DNA of 64,000 nucleotides, from the NCBI GenBank assembly GCA_026986775.1, contig JALSNX010000003.1, forward strand, positions 124,001 through 188,000, read 5' to 3'. The notes under the pieces are model-generated. The model was not told the DNA's origin, searched no databases, and saw only the letters and a program-made list of their open reading frames with translations. This document shows, piece by piece, positions 17,792 through 25,555 of this stretch (positions within the stretch are counted from its first letter, which is position 1; the number at the start of each line of letters is the position of its first letter). The DNA is from Caldifarciminota bacterium. Its GTDB lineage: Bacteria; Hydrothermota; Hydrothermia; UBA1063; CAJXJZ01. The translations under genes and the position numbers were made by a program.

Positions 17792-18601
17792 ATGTTTAAA
17801 AAAGCACTACTTTTTGCCATGGCCTTTATGGTACTTGAAGGGTCAATGTGCAATAAAGAGGAAAATGTTGGTGGAACACCACTTGAAAAGATAGACGGTA
17901 TCACAATATATAAAGAGGATATAGAGGCCAATATGGCTCCTGGAGTTCAGTTAACTCCAAAAATGCAGGATTCAATGCTGAAGACCCTTGAAAAGCTGGT
18001 GGTACTTTATCTTGCTGCCAGGGATGAAGGGTTTACAAAGGATCCAGATATCATGAGAAAGGCCATCTGGGCAAAGAGAATGGCGATTATCAATGATTAT
18101 GTATACAGAAAAACTGCCGGTCTTTCCGTTTCTGATGCTGAAGTTAAGAAGTTTATTGAGGAGAAATCCAATCTTTTTGGCAAAAACGTAAGTTTTGATA
18201 TACTTTATATCTATGATACCACAAAAATGCCCGAGTATATAAGGTTGTTTAAAAGAAACAGTCAGTCCCCTAAACTCTTGAACTATCAAAAGTTAGGTCT
18301 TGTAAGGATTGAATCTCATGGTGACAATAATCTTGGATTCTGGGCCCTTAATTTTGGTGAGAACAATCCAATAACCCAGGCCCTTCTTAATCTTCCTGTA
18401 AGAGGGATATCTGAGCCAATAAATTTTGGTGGATTTTATGTAGTTTGCAAAAAGACAGGGGAGAAGGCTCAGAGTCTTGATGCTCCTGAGCTTAAAGAGT
18501 ATATAAGACAATACCTCCTTTCCCAGAAAAAGCAGGAGGTTATTGATAACATTTATAAGATGTACATAGGAAAATACAAGCCGGAGGTAACAGGACAATG
18601 A
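17792..18601 (+). CDS. SurA/PrsA-like chaperone lipoprotein (degenerate parvulin)
   Basis: 269 residues. The signal sequence ends at Cys20 (G-S-M-C), so it is probably a lipoprotein. A SurA-N-type helical region (residues 30-125, containing L-T-P-K-M-Q-D-S-M-L-K-T-L-E-K-L-V) is followed by a weak parvulin-like domain without the clear G-G-x-L-G-W motif; N-N-L-G-F-W-A-L stands in its place. It is expected in the periplasm helping fold exported proteins. It overlaps the following PpiC-type gene by 4 bases. Confidence 0.65.
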   Translation: MFKKALLFAMAFMVLEGSMCNKEENVGGTPLEKIDGITIYKEDIEANMAPGVQLTPKMQDSMLKTLEKLVVLYLAARDEGFTKDPDIMRKAIWAKRMAIINDYVYRKTAGLSVSDAEVKKFIEEKSNLFGKNVSFDILYIYDTTKMPEYIRLFKRNSQSPKLLNYQKLGLVRIESHGDNNLGFWALNFGENNPITQALLNLPVRGISEPINFGGFYVVCKKTGEKAQSLDAPELKEYIRQYLLSQKKQEVIDNIYKMYIGKYKPEVTGQ

Positions 18602-19866
18602 GAAGGGTGTTTTATGCCATTATACTGTCGTTGTTTATTTTTGAGGGTTTGAATGCTCAGACTCTATTTGAAGATTCATGTGTTGTTAGAGTGGGAAATG
18701 AGGTGATAACAGCAAAGGATATAAACGATAACTTAGAAACTTACAAATTGCAGTTTCCTGGTGTACCTGAAGATTCACTCAGGAAAGCCATACTTGAAGA
18801 ACTTATTAACAGAAAGCTCATCCTGGTGGCAGCCAGAAAAGATACATCTATCACAGTAACTGACGATGAGGTTGAAAAGGCATTGAATAACTGGATAGAG
18901 GGTCTTAAACAGCAATACGGTGAGAAGAAATTTCAGGAAGAGCTTAGTAAGGAGGGACTTACGCTTGCAAAGCTAAAGAGTATGAACAGAGAAAAAATGA
19001 GAGAAGAGCTACTTATACAGAAGTACCTGCAAAAGTATGTGGTTCCAAAATTAAACGTTACAGACGCTGATTTGAGAAAATTCTATACCCAGTACAAGGA
19101 TTCACTCAATAGGCCAGCAAGATACAAGATTGCCCAGATACTTGTAAAGTTTAAACCAACTTCAGAGGAGGATAAGGCTGTTTATAATAAGGCTCTTGCA
19201 GTATATAAAAAAATAAAAAAGGGTGAGCCATTTGAAAGTTTCCTCAGGCTTTCTGATGATGACCTTACAAGGGATAGAGGTGGAGACCTTGGGGTTGTAA
19301 ACATAAATCAGTTCTCTGATTCAGTAAAAAATGAACTTTCTGGTCTTGATGCGGGTGATGTGTCAAAGCCAGTGAGGGGAGAATTCGGATGGCATATTTT
19401 CAGGGTTGTTGAAAAGCAGGATAGTTTTTATCATCTTCAGCATATAATGTTCAAAATTACCCCTTCTGAAAAGGATAAAGAGAAGGCCAGAAAGAGAGTG
19501 AACAAAATAATGGCCGAACTTAAAAAGGGAACACCTTTTGAAACACTTGCTCAGGTTTATTCAGATGATAAGACTTCCAGGGAGCTTGGGGGGGACCTTG
19601 GTTGGGTCACTGAATACGATTTAAATCCTGCCACTCTGGATACTCTCAGAAGGATGAAAAAAGGAGAGGTTAAGGTTATTGAATCTCCTGTTGGTTATCA
19701 CATTATAAAACTTCAGGATATGGAAAAAGCCAGAAAATATACCTTTGATGAGGTTAAGGAAAATCTCAGACAATTGCTTTTACAGAGAAAGCAGCAGGAG
19801 GAGATACAGGCTCTTGTGGATTCGCTAAAAAAGAAGATTTATGTAGGAAAATGTGAGAGTAGATAA
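18598..19866 (+). CDS. Periplasmic peptidyl-prolyl isomerase, SurA/PpiC type with two parvulin domains
   Basis: 422 residues. A signal peptide (about 1-20, ending L-N-A-Q) is followed by a SurA_N chaperone domain (25-150) and two parvulin domains. The first carries R-G-G-D-L-G-V-V and E-F-G-W-H-I-F-R-V; the second carries L-G-G-D-L-G-W-V and P-V-G-Y-H-I-I-K-L. This is the SurA architecture: chaperoning outer-membrane proteins through the periplasm. Downstream of a SurA-like lipoprotein and upstream of a BamD-like gene, it fits an outer-membrane-protein biogenesis cluster. Confidence 0.85.
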   Translation: MRRVFYAIILSLFIFEGLNAQTLFEDSCVVRVGNEVITAKDINDNLETYKLQFPGVPEDSLRKAILEELINRKLILVAARKDTSITVTDDEVEKALNNWIEGLKQQYGEKKFQEELSKEGLTLAKLKSMNREKMREELLIQKYLQKYVVPKLNVTDADLRKFYTQYKDSLNRPARYKIAQILVKFKPTSEEDKAVYNKALAVYKKIKKGEPFESFLRLSDDDLTRDRGGDLGVVNINQFSDSVKNELSGLDAGDVSKPVRGEFGWHIFRVVEKQDSFYHLQHIMFKITPSEKDKEKARKRVNKIMAELKKGTPFETLAQVYSDDKTSRELGGDLGWVTEYDLNPATLDTLRRMKKGEVKVIESPVGYHIIKLQDMEKARKYTFDEVKENLRQLLLQRKQQEEIQALVDSLKKKIYVGKCESR

Positions 19867-20149
19867 GTTCCTTTCAAGAGTAGGTCTTGTAAGAAGAACT
19901 GAATTAAAGCAGGATAGAGTTGAAATAAGAATAAACGGAAAGGAAGTTAAACCTTCAAAAGATGTGAAAGTGGGAGATATAATTGAATTCATATCTCCCA
20001 CTTTGTTATTCAGGGTAGAGGTACTGAGATTACCTGAAAAGAAAGGTATTCCAGCAAAGATGCGAAGTTTTTATTATAGAGTAATTTATCGCAGCACAAA
20101 ACATAAGGAGATAAAATCAGAATTTATAAAATGGCTATTAGAAGATTAG
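19853..20149 (+). CDS. Small S4-domain RNA-binding protein
   Basis: 98 residues from GTG 19853. The N-terminal S4 fold reads M-R-V-D-K-F-L-S-R-V-G-L-V-R-R-T, followed by the I-N-G-K-E-V-K-P-S-K-D-V-K-V-G-D-I-I segment seen in YabO/RqcP and HslR-type S4 proteins. Such proteins bind rRNA, tRNA or stalled large ribosomal subunits. It overlaps both neighbours by 14-19 bases. An 11-bp perfect inverted repeat lies inside the gene at 19970-20001. Confidence 0.78.
   Translation: MRVDKFLSRVGLVRRTELKQDRVEIRINGKEVKPSKDVKVGDIIEFISPTLLFRVEVLRLPEKKGIPAKMRSFYYRVIYRSTKHKEIKSEFIKWLLED
19970..20001 (+). other. Intragenic 11-bp inverted repeat in the S4 gene
   Basis: GTGGGAGATAT at 19970-19980 pairs perfectly with ATATCTCCCAC at 19991-20001 around a 10-base loop, then TTTGTTATT follows. 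It looks like a terminator-type hairpin but sits in the coding sequence for V-G-D-I-I-E-F-I-S-P-T. It could be an attenuator or an autoregulatory RNA target, or could arise by chance from the codons. Confidence 0.5.
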
Positions 20150-21444
20150 TTTCCTTTGTTCTATTCGTGTCGCTTTCCTGTGCCTATTTCAATACTTTTT
20201 ATAATGCCAGGAGATATTTCAGAGAGGCAGAGGAACTTTACAGGGAGCATGGTACGAATTCACAGACCTTGAATAAATACAGAAAGGTCATTGAAAAGTG
20301 TTCCAAGGTGCTGGACCGATATCCCGAGTCTCGGTACGTTGATGATGCCCTTTACCTTATGGCCATTTCTTATATGCGGCTTGGTGAGAAACAGAAGGCA
20401 AGAAGAAAATTTGAGGAGCTATTCACATTTTATCCTGAAAGCAAGTACAGGAACAGGGCACTGCTTGATTATTCTGCGCTTCTTATTTCTCTGGGAGAAT
20501 ATGATAGCGCAAGAAGTGTCATAAGAAGGATAAAAAAAAGTAAGAAGGCTGATGTGAGGTTTGTGCTTGCACAACTTGCTTATAAAGAGGGCAATTATAT
20601 AGCACTTGTAAAAATGGGTAGAGAATTTCTCAGGAAAAGGAAGCTTGACGGAAAATCAAGAGAATTTCTAAATCTCGCTACTGATGCTGCCCTCAAAATA
20701 GATTCCCTTGATGCAGCTCAAGCTTTTCTATCTGCTCTCGGTAATTTAGATCTTTCTCCCGCTGAAAAATTTAAGGTAAACGTTCTGTACCTTGATTTTT
20801 TACTTAAGAGGAATCAACCTGATACAGCGTTGAAAATAATATCTTCTCTGAGATATCCACCTGAAAGCAATGAAAGTAGAGTCCTATCACTGTATAAATC
20901 AAGGTTTCTACTTATTAAAGGTGACACCTTACAGGCCAAGTCAACGCTTGAGGAGATTTTGAAAGCGAGACGTTCTGATAGTGTCAAAGTGATAGCCACA
21001 TATGAGCTTGCCAGGATCTTTGAAGAGGAAGACAACCTGCAGGTGGCAGATTCACTTTACAAGACAATAATGTTTTCTTCGTATACTCCAGTAGCAAAAA
21101 AAGCAAGACAGCGTGAAAATGTTATGAAAGATATTATAGCTCTTAAAGACAGCACAGACTGTTTCAGTCTGTCCAGAATGGCGGAACTTTATCTTTTTGA
21201 TCTAAGGAGAGTTAAATCTGCATGGAAAAAATATCGGGAAGTTTTCACAAAATGTGGTGGTGTTGAGAAAGAAAGAGCTCTGTATGCGTTACTTTATATT
21301 TCTCTTTTAGAAAAAGATACCACTAAGGCATTGAAAGTTATAGAAGAATATCCCTGTGATAGTATTTCTGACACATTGAAAGCTATGATTGAAGAGGGTC
21401 TTGATTTTGAGGTGCGATGTCAGAAGAACGATACATTGAAATGA
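20131..21444 (+). CDS. BamD-like TPR lipoprotein
   Basis: 437 residues. The signal ends in L-S-C with lipidated C17, followed by A-Y-F-N-T-F-Y-N-A-R-R-Y-F, the N-terminal pattern of outer-membrane TPR lipoproteins related to BamD/YfiO. TPR repeats begin by about residue 45 (V-L-D-R-Y-P-E-S-R-Y-V-D-D-A-L-Y-L) and continue through the protein, which is longer than classical BamD (about 250). The role is inferred: outer-membrane assembly, next to the SurA-like genes. Its 3' end overlaps the convergent HD-GYP gene by 62 bases. Confidence 0.72.
   Translation: MAIRRLVSFVLFVSLSCAYFNTFYNARRYFREAEELYREHGTNSQTLNKYRKVIEKCSKVLDRYPESRYVDDALYLMAISYMRLGEKQKARRKFEELFTFYPESKYRNRALLDYSALLISLGEYDSARSVIRRIKKSKKADVRFVLAQLAYKEGNYIALVKMGREFLRKRKLDGKSREFLNLATDAALKIDSLDAAQAFLSALGNLDLSPAEKFKVNVLYLDFLLKRNQPDTALKIISSLRYPPESNESRVLSLYKSRFLLIKGDTLQAKSTLEEILKARRSDSVKVIATYELARIFEEEDNLQVADSLYKTIMFSSYTPVAKKARQRENVMKDIIALKDSTDCFSLSRMAELYLFDLRRVKSAWKKYREVFTKCGGVEKERALYALLYISLLEKDTTKALKVIEEYPCDSISDTLKAMIEEGLDFEVRCQKNDTLK
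21154..21172 (+). other. Small intragenic hairpin in the BamD-like gene
   Basis: ACAGACTG (21154-21161), loop TTT, CAGTCTGT (21165-21172): a perfect 8-bp stem in coding sequence. There is no U tract, so it is not a terminator. Confidence 0.35.
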
Positions 21445-22561
21445 TCCTGTCGTACACCTGAACAAATGCCTGCACTACTGCAGGGTCAAAGTGTTTAGCT
21501 TTTTGGGATACAATAAATTTCAGTGCTTCCTCAGGTGGCCATGGTTCTTTGTATGGTCTTTTTGATACGAGCGCATCAAATACATCCGCGACTGCGACAA
21601 TTCGGGCCTCAACTGGTATATCTTCGCCCTTAAGACCTTCAGGGTAGCCTGTCCCATCGTATTTCTCATGATGATACAGTGCTATTCTTCTTGCCACTTT
21701 TAGCAACTCGGTATCAGCGTCTTTTAGAATTTCTGCCCCAATTGTTGTATGTGTTTTCATAATTTCAAACTCTTCCACTGTTAATTTCCCGGGCTTAAGA
21801 AGTATGCTGTCAGGTATAGCCACTTTGCCTATATCATGCATTGGGCTTGCATAAAGGATCAGTTCAGTAAAATCAGGGTCTTTTTTCAGGGCTTCTGCAA
21901 TGTACATGGATACATTGGACATTCTCTTTATATGCTCACCTGTTTCTCTGTCTTTAAATTCTGCTACCTTTGCAAGTCTATAGATTGTATCCAGTTGGGC
22001 CTTTTTAAGTTCATCAAGAAGAAGTGCATTTGATAGTGCAATGGCAGCCTGTGCGGCTGTGGCTCTTACAAGACGGAGGCCATCTTGTGTTAATGATTTT
22101 TCAGGAATATTAACAAGCTGTAGAACCCCTATCGTATCTCCATTTGGACTTTTGAGTGGGACAGCCAGAAGAGACTTTGTTTTATACCCGAGGGTTTCAT
22201 CAAGACTTCTATCGTATCTGAATCCAAGCTCTTCTATTTTGTCCATATTCTGAATGGCTATTATTTTGTCCCGTTTGACACATGCACCAACAACACTTGT
22301 GTCCCTTATTTCGAACCTTGACGTTTTAATTCTTTTTATGATAGACTCACGAGGAACGCGTTTTTCAAGAACCCTGTTTTTAAAAACCATGAAATTGAGA
22401 TAATTTCCCTTCTTTATGTAGAGCGATCCCCCTTCAGCACCTGTAAAATTCATCTCCTCTTCAACAATCCTCTCAAGCAATTTTTGTAAGTTCTTTTCAG
22501 AGGACAGAAGAAGCCCAATTTCCACCAGTCTTTCTAATATATCGCCTTTTTGAATATTCAT
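21383..22561 (-). CDS. GAF-HD-GYP cyclic-di-GMP phosphodiesterase-like protein
   Basis: 392 residues. A GAF sensor domain spans about 10-180, then a short helix, then an HD-GYP domain with metal ligands H242-D243 (M-H-D-I-G-K) and the signature H-H-E-K-Y-D-G-T-G-Y-P at 297-307. HD-GYP domains with intact motifs hydrolyse c-di-GMP. It starts one base into the stop of the polyprenyl sugar-phosphate transferase, so a link to exopolysaccharide regulation is likely. Its last 62 bases overlap the convergent BamD-like gene. Confidence 0.88.
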   Translation of the reverse strand: MNIQKGDILERLVEIGLLLSSEKNLQKLLERIVEEEMNFTGAEGGSLYIKKGNYLNFMVFKNRVLEKRVPRESIIKRIKTSRFEIRDTSVVGACVKRDKIIAIQNMDKIEELGFRYDRSLDETLGYKTKSLLAVPLKSPNGDTIGVLQLVNIPEKSLTQDGLRLVRATAAQAAIALSNALLLDELKKAQLDTIYRLAKVAEFKDRETGEHIKRMSNVSMYIAEALKKDPDFTELILYASPMHDIGKVAIPDSILLKPGKLTVEEFEIMKTHTTIGAEILKDADTELLKVARRIALYHHEKYDGTGYPEGLKGEDIPVEARIVAVADVFDALVSKRPYKEPWPPEEALKFIVSQKAKHFDPAVVQAFVQVYDRIISMYRSSDIAPQNQDPLQS

Positions 22562-23949
22562 TATGCGGCTCCCCTTCCAGTTAAAACTACAGATACAGTT
22601 TTAAGTATAATTTCAAGGTCAAGTTCAAGCGACCAGTTGAGGACATAAAATTCATCTAAAAGGAGGCGTGCATTGAAGTCAAGGTGACTTCTGCCTGAAA
22701 CTTGCCAGAGTCCAGTTATTCCTGGTAATACTTTTAGGAAGGCGTAGGACGTAAGGTCTTTTTTTAATTCATGTGGTAAATATGGACGTGGCCCTACAAG
22801 TGACATTTCACCTTTTAATATGTTAAATACCTGAGGGAACTCATCTATGCTCAACCTTCGTAGAATTTTACCCACTCTAGTGACGCGTGGGTCAGGGAAG
22901 TTAATGAGTTTCTTATACTGTTCCCACTCTTTTTTTGCTGAGGGATTTTGGGAAAGATAATCTTTTAGAATTTCACGTTCGTTCAGGTACATTGTACGAA
23001 ATTTGTAAATAGTGAATAATTTACCGTTTTTCCCTACTCGCTTCTGTTTAAATAATACGGGTCCCTTTGAATCAAGCTTTATCAAGATAGCAATTATTGG
23101 ATAAATAGGTAGCGTAAACAATATGAAAAAAAAAGCAAAAGTTCTATCCAGAATAATCTTAACATATTTATTGATTGGTATAAACAGATTGTAATTCAGC
23201 TTGATGGTAATGATTCCACCCATATTCCATGTGCTTATTCCCTGTGATCTCAGACCAAAGATATCTGTGGTTACAAGTAGTTCAATTCCATTATTCTCTG
23301 CAAATTCTATTATTTTTTCGCTGGTTAATTTCCCTGGAGCAAATATGATGATATCCAATTTTTCTTTATCATTGAGAGACTTTAAGGTTTCAAGGTCAAG
23401 GTCATCGAGTTTATATTTTATCTCAAAGATGTGTTGATATTTAGCAAGATTGTTTTCTATGATAAATAATTCTTTAGAGATACCTACAAGGACAATTTTG
23501 AAATGCCAAACTTTAAATATCTTGAGAATTTTACGTACAATCTTCCTTATAAAGATTATTACAATAGGAGACAACAACCATGATGTAAATATTATTGATC
23601 GTGGAAATCTGGGACGTACATCCAAAATATAAAAAACCATTAGCGATAAAATGAATGATATCGTGCTTCCTTTGAAAGCCCTTACAGCTTCCAATTCACT
23701 GCTTATTATATGATCGTAAAGTTCAAGGGAATAGAAAATAATCGGCCACAGGAATAGCAAAAAGATGTATTTTTTGTAAAGGTAAAGGGGATATAGAGGG
23801 GGCAGAGAACCCAAGATTGTGGTAAATACATTTATTCTCAAGAGGTATGCTAAATATAGGGAAAGCAAAATCGCCAGGATATCACCAATAGCAAGCAAAG
23901 TAATTGTGATAAATTTTATTAACGCCTTTCTCTTAATGGTTTCTTCCAT
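22561..23949 (-). CDS. Polyprenyl glycosylphosphotransferase (exopolysaccharide initiating sugar transferase)
   Basis: 462 residues. Four N-terminal membrane spans (about 10-135) are followed by a CoA-binding-like Rossmann region (150-240), a fifth membrane helix and the bacterial sugar-transferase domain. The domain carries K-G-P-V-L-F-K-Q-K-R-V-G, K-F-R-T-M, L-R-R-L-S-I-D-E-F-P-Q and V-G-P-R-P. It transfers a sugar-1-phosphate to undecaprenyl phosphate at the start of polysaccharide synthesis. It lies between a GT2 gene (31-base overlap) and the HD-GYP gene. Confidence 0.9.
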   Translation of the reverse strand: MEETIKRKALIKFITITLLAIGDILAILLSLYLAYLLRINVFTTILGSLPPLYPLYLYKKYIFLLFLWPIIFYSLELYDHIISSELEAVRAFKGSTISFILSLMVFYILDVRPRFPRSIIFTSWLLSPIVIIFIRKIVRKILKIFKVWHFKIVLVGISKELFIIENNLAKYQHIFEIKYKLDDLDLETLKSLNDKEKLDIIIFAPGKLTSEKIIEFAENNGIELLVTTDIFGLRSQGISTWNMGGIITIKLNYNLFIPINKYVKIILDRTFAFFFILFTLPIYPIIAILIKLDSKGPVLFKQKRVGKNGKLFTIYKFRTMYLNEREILKDYLSQNPSAKKEWEQYKKLINFPDPRVTRVGKILRRLSIDEFPQVFNILKGEMSLVGPRPYLPHELKKDLTSYAFLKVLPGITGLWQVSGRSHLDFNARLLLDEFYVLNWSLELDLEIILKTVSVVLTGRGAA

Positions 23950-24815
23950 GATATCTCAGGCCTATGAACATCTATTATGTCAATAAAAGCCACCAAAATA
24001 GTATAAAGCCCGAGAAGAAGTCCCACAAGTAAACCTGGTATATACCTGAGTTCATTCCATTTTTTGAAGTAGATGTAAACTGATTTGGCTTTTGAGTATC
24101 CGCTTTTGAATGGAACTTTTCTGCGTGTAGCTCCTGTAAAATGACAGATGTAAGTTTGTGCTGAGCATAGAATTTTATATCCATGGTCTCTTATACGTCT
24201 TGATAAATCAATATCTTCCATGAAAAGGAAGAATCTTGTATCAAATCCATTTAGATCATGTAGTATTTTGGATTTTAAAAGAACAAAAGTACCCGTGAAT
24301 GCTTCCACTTCAAATAGTGAATTTTCTTCTAATTTGTCACTATATCTATATGATTCACTGATTTGTTTGAATAATTTGAAACGTAAGAGAGGAGAGCGTC
24401 TTCCAGCTAATATATCACGTGGTTTAGTGAATCTCCGTGCAAGTATTTCCATTCCGTCAGGTGTCCTTGCCACTGTTGTTACAGCTCCAGTAGTATTATT
24501 TTCTAATATGTGAATCAATGTGTGAAGTGTAGATTTTTTTAATTCAGTATCAGGATTCTGAAGTAGAACGAAAGGTGTCTTCACATGCTCCATGGCAAGA
24601 TTTATTGCCCTTCCAAATCCCAGATTACGATGTGGTTTTAAAACCATTATTTTATCTGATATTTTGAAAAGGCTTGAATAATCTGTAATTCCAAAGTTAT
24701 CCACTACAATAATTCTGTCTATGAGTTCACCGTCGTATTTCAGGAGGCTTTTGATTGCTTTTTCTGTAAACTCAAGACTGTTATAATCTACTATAATTGA
24801 TGTGACTTTTGACAC
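23919..24815 (-). CDS. Glycosyltransferase family 2 (rhamnosyltransferase-like)
   Basis: 298 residues from GTG 24815. GT-A fold: V-D-Y-N-S at 9-13, V-V-D-N acidic turn, and L-Q-N-P-D-T-E (D-x-D equivalent). E-A-F-T-G-T-F and F-F-L-F-M-E-D-I-D-L are typical of rhamnosyltransferase-like GT2. A C-terminal hydrophobic segment (about 258-278) may anchor it. No Shine-Dalgarno is present; a promoter -10 ends 6 bases before GTG, so its mRNA is predicted to be leaderless. Confidence 0.88.
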   Translation of the reverse strand: MSKVTSIIVDYNSLEFTEKAIKSLLKYDGELIDRIIVVDNFGITDYSSLFKISDKIMVLKPHRNLGFGRAINLAMEHVKTPFVLLQNPDTELKKSTLHTLIHILENNTTGAVTTVARTPDGMEILARRFTKPRDILAGRRSPLLRFKLFKQISESYRYSDKLEENSLFEVEAFTGTFVLLKSKILHDLNGFDTRFFLFMEDIDLSRRIRDHGYKILCSAQTYICHFTGATRRKVPFKSGYSKAKSVYIYFKKWNELRYIPGLLVGLLLGLYTILVAFIDIIDVHRPEISWKKPLRERR

Positions 24816-24821
24816 CCTTAT

Positions 24822-24850
24822 ACTTTAAAACATACGTGGAAAACGGTCAA
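24822..24850 (-). promoter_or_regulatory. Promoter of the GT2 operon, leaderless start predicted
   Basis: On the minus strand: TTGACC (24850-24845), 17 bp, TAAAGT (24827-24822), then six bases ATAAGG and the GTG start at 24815. The expected transcription start falls on or next to the G of GTG. Confidence 0.75.
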
Positions 24851-24863
24851 ATACTTGGATTTC

Positions 24864-24892
24864 TTGACATTCCTATAATAGCGAACTATAAT
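24864..24892 (+). promoter_or_regulatory. Consensus promoter of the SdpI-like gene, leaderless start predicted
   Basis: A perfect TTGACA (24864-24869), 17 bp and perfect TATAAT (24887-24892), followed by six bases and ATG 24899. The transcription start should coincide with the start codon. It is divergent from, and 14 bp away from, the GT2 promoter. Confidence 0.85.
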
Positions 24893-24898
24893 ATTTGT

Positions 24899-25555
24899 AT
24901 GATGAGAAAAAACTACCCCGTGTACATAGGAATCTCCGTTATAATAGCCATGTTTATTATGGCAATCTATTTCTATCCTATAGTTCCAGAAAGGATAGCC
25001 ATCCATTTCAATGCGCATGGCATTGCGGACAGTTTTCTGGGAAAATTCTGGGGTTTATTTCTGCTTCCCCTATTTTCTGTCCTGCTTTTTGCCATCTTTA
25101 CTGTAATACCTATCATAGACCCTCTTGGTAAAAACATAAAAGAGTTCCGTTTCTATTATAATATGTTTGTAGCACTCTTCATGCTTTTCATGTTCTATAT
25201 AGAGCTTGTAATTATACTGTGGAACATTGGAATCAGACTGAATATAGTAAGATTTATAAGTGCCCCCATAGGTCTTATCTATATTTACCTTGGTGTGTTA
25301 TTGCTTAAGACAAAGAGAAACTGGTTTATTGGTGTGAGGACTCACTGGACGATAAGTAATGAAGATGTCTGGAATAGGACCAACGGACTTGCGGGAAGGT
25401 TTTTTATTGTAGACGGTGTTCTGGTTATGCTTTCTTTTATATATGGTAAGTTTATAATGTTTTTTATGGTCTGGATTGTTTTAGGGGGGATGCTTTTTGT
25501 GGTTATATATTCTTATGTTCTCTGGACAAAAATGAATAAGGAGGGGGAGTTATGA
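24899..25555 (+). CDS. SdpI-like DUF1648 membrane protein
   Basis: 218 residues from ATG 24899. A longer in-frame reading exists upstream, but it runs through the promoter and was rejected. The N-terminal DUF1648 pattern Y-P-I-V-P-E-R-I-A-I-H-F-N-A-H-G is followed by several membrane spans and an SdpI-type V-G-V-R-T-H-W-T-I-S-N-E-D-V-W segment. SdpI is the immunity/signalling protein for the SDP toxin in Bacillus; here no toxin gene is visible, so only the family is assigned. Two adjacent ATGs (24899, 24902) are possible. Confidence 0.78.
   Translation: MMRKNYPVYIGISVIIAMFIMAIYFYPIVPERIAIHFNAHGIADSFLGKFWGLFLLPLFSVLLFAIFTVIPIIDPLGKNIKEFRFYYNMFVALFMLFMFYIELVIILWNIGIRLNIVRFISAPIGLIYIYLGVLLLKTKRNWFIGVRTHWTISNEDVWNRTNGLAGRFFIVDGVLVMLSFIYGKFIMFFMVWIVLGGMLFVVIYSYVLWTKMNKEGEL

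Noticed and set aside
17792-18601. Active parvulin isomerase
   Set aside because: The second half lacks the usual G-G-D-L-G-W and terminal G-x-H motifs; only a SurA-like chaperone region is supported.
24809-24898. 30-residue N-terminal extension of the SdpI-like protein
   Set aside because: The extension is encoded by the divergent promoter region and has no family similarity.
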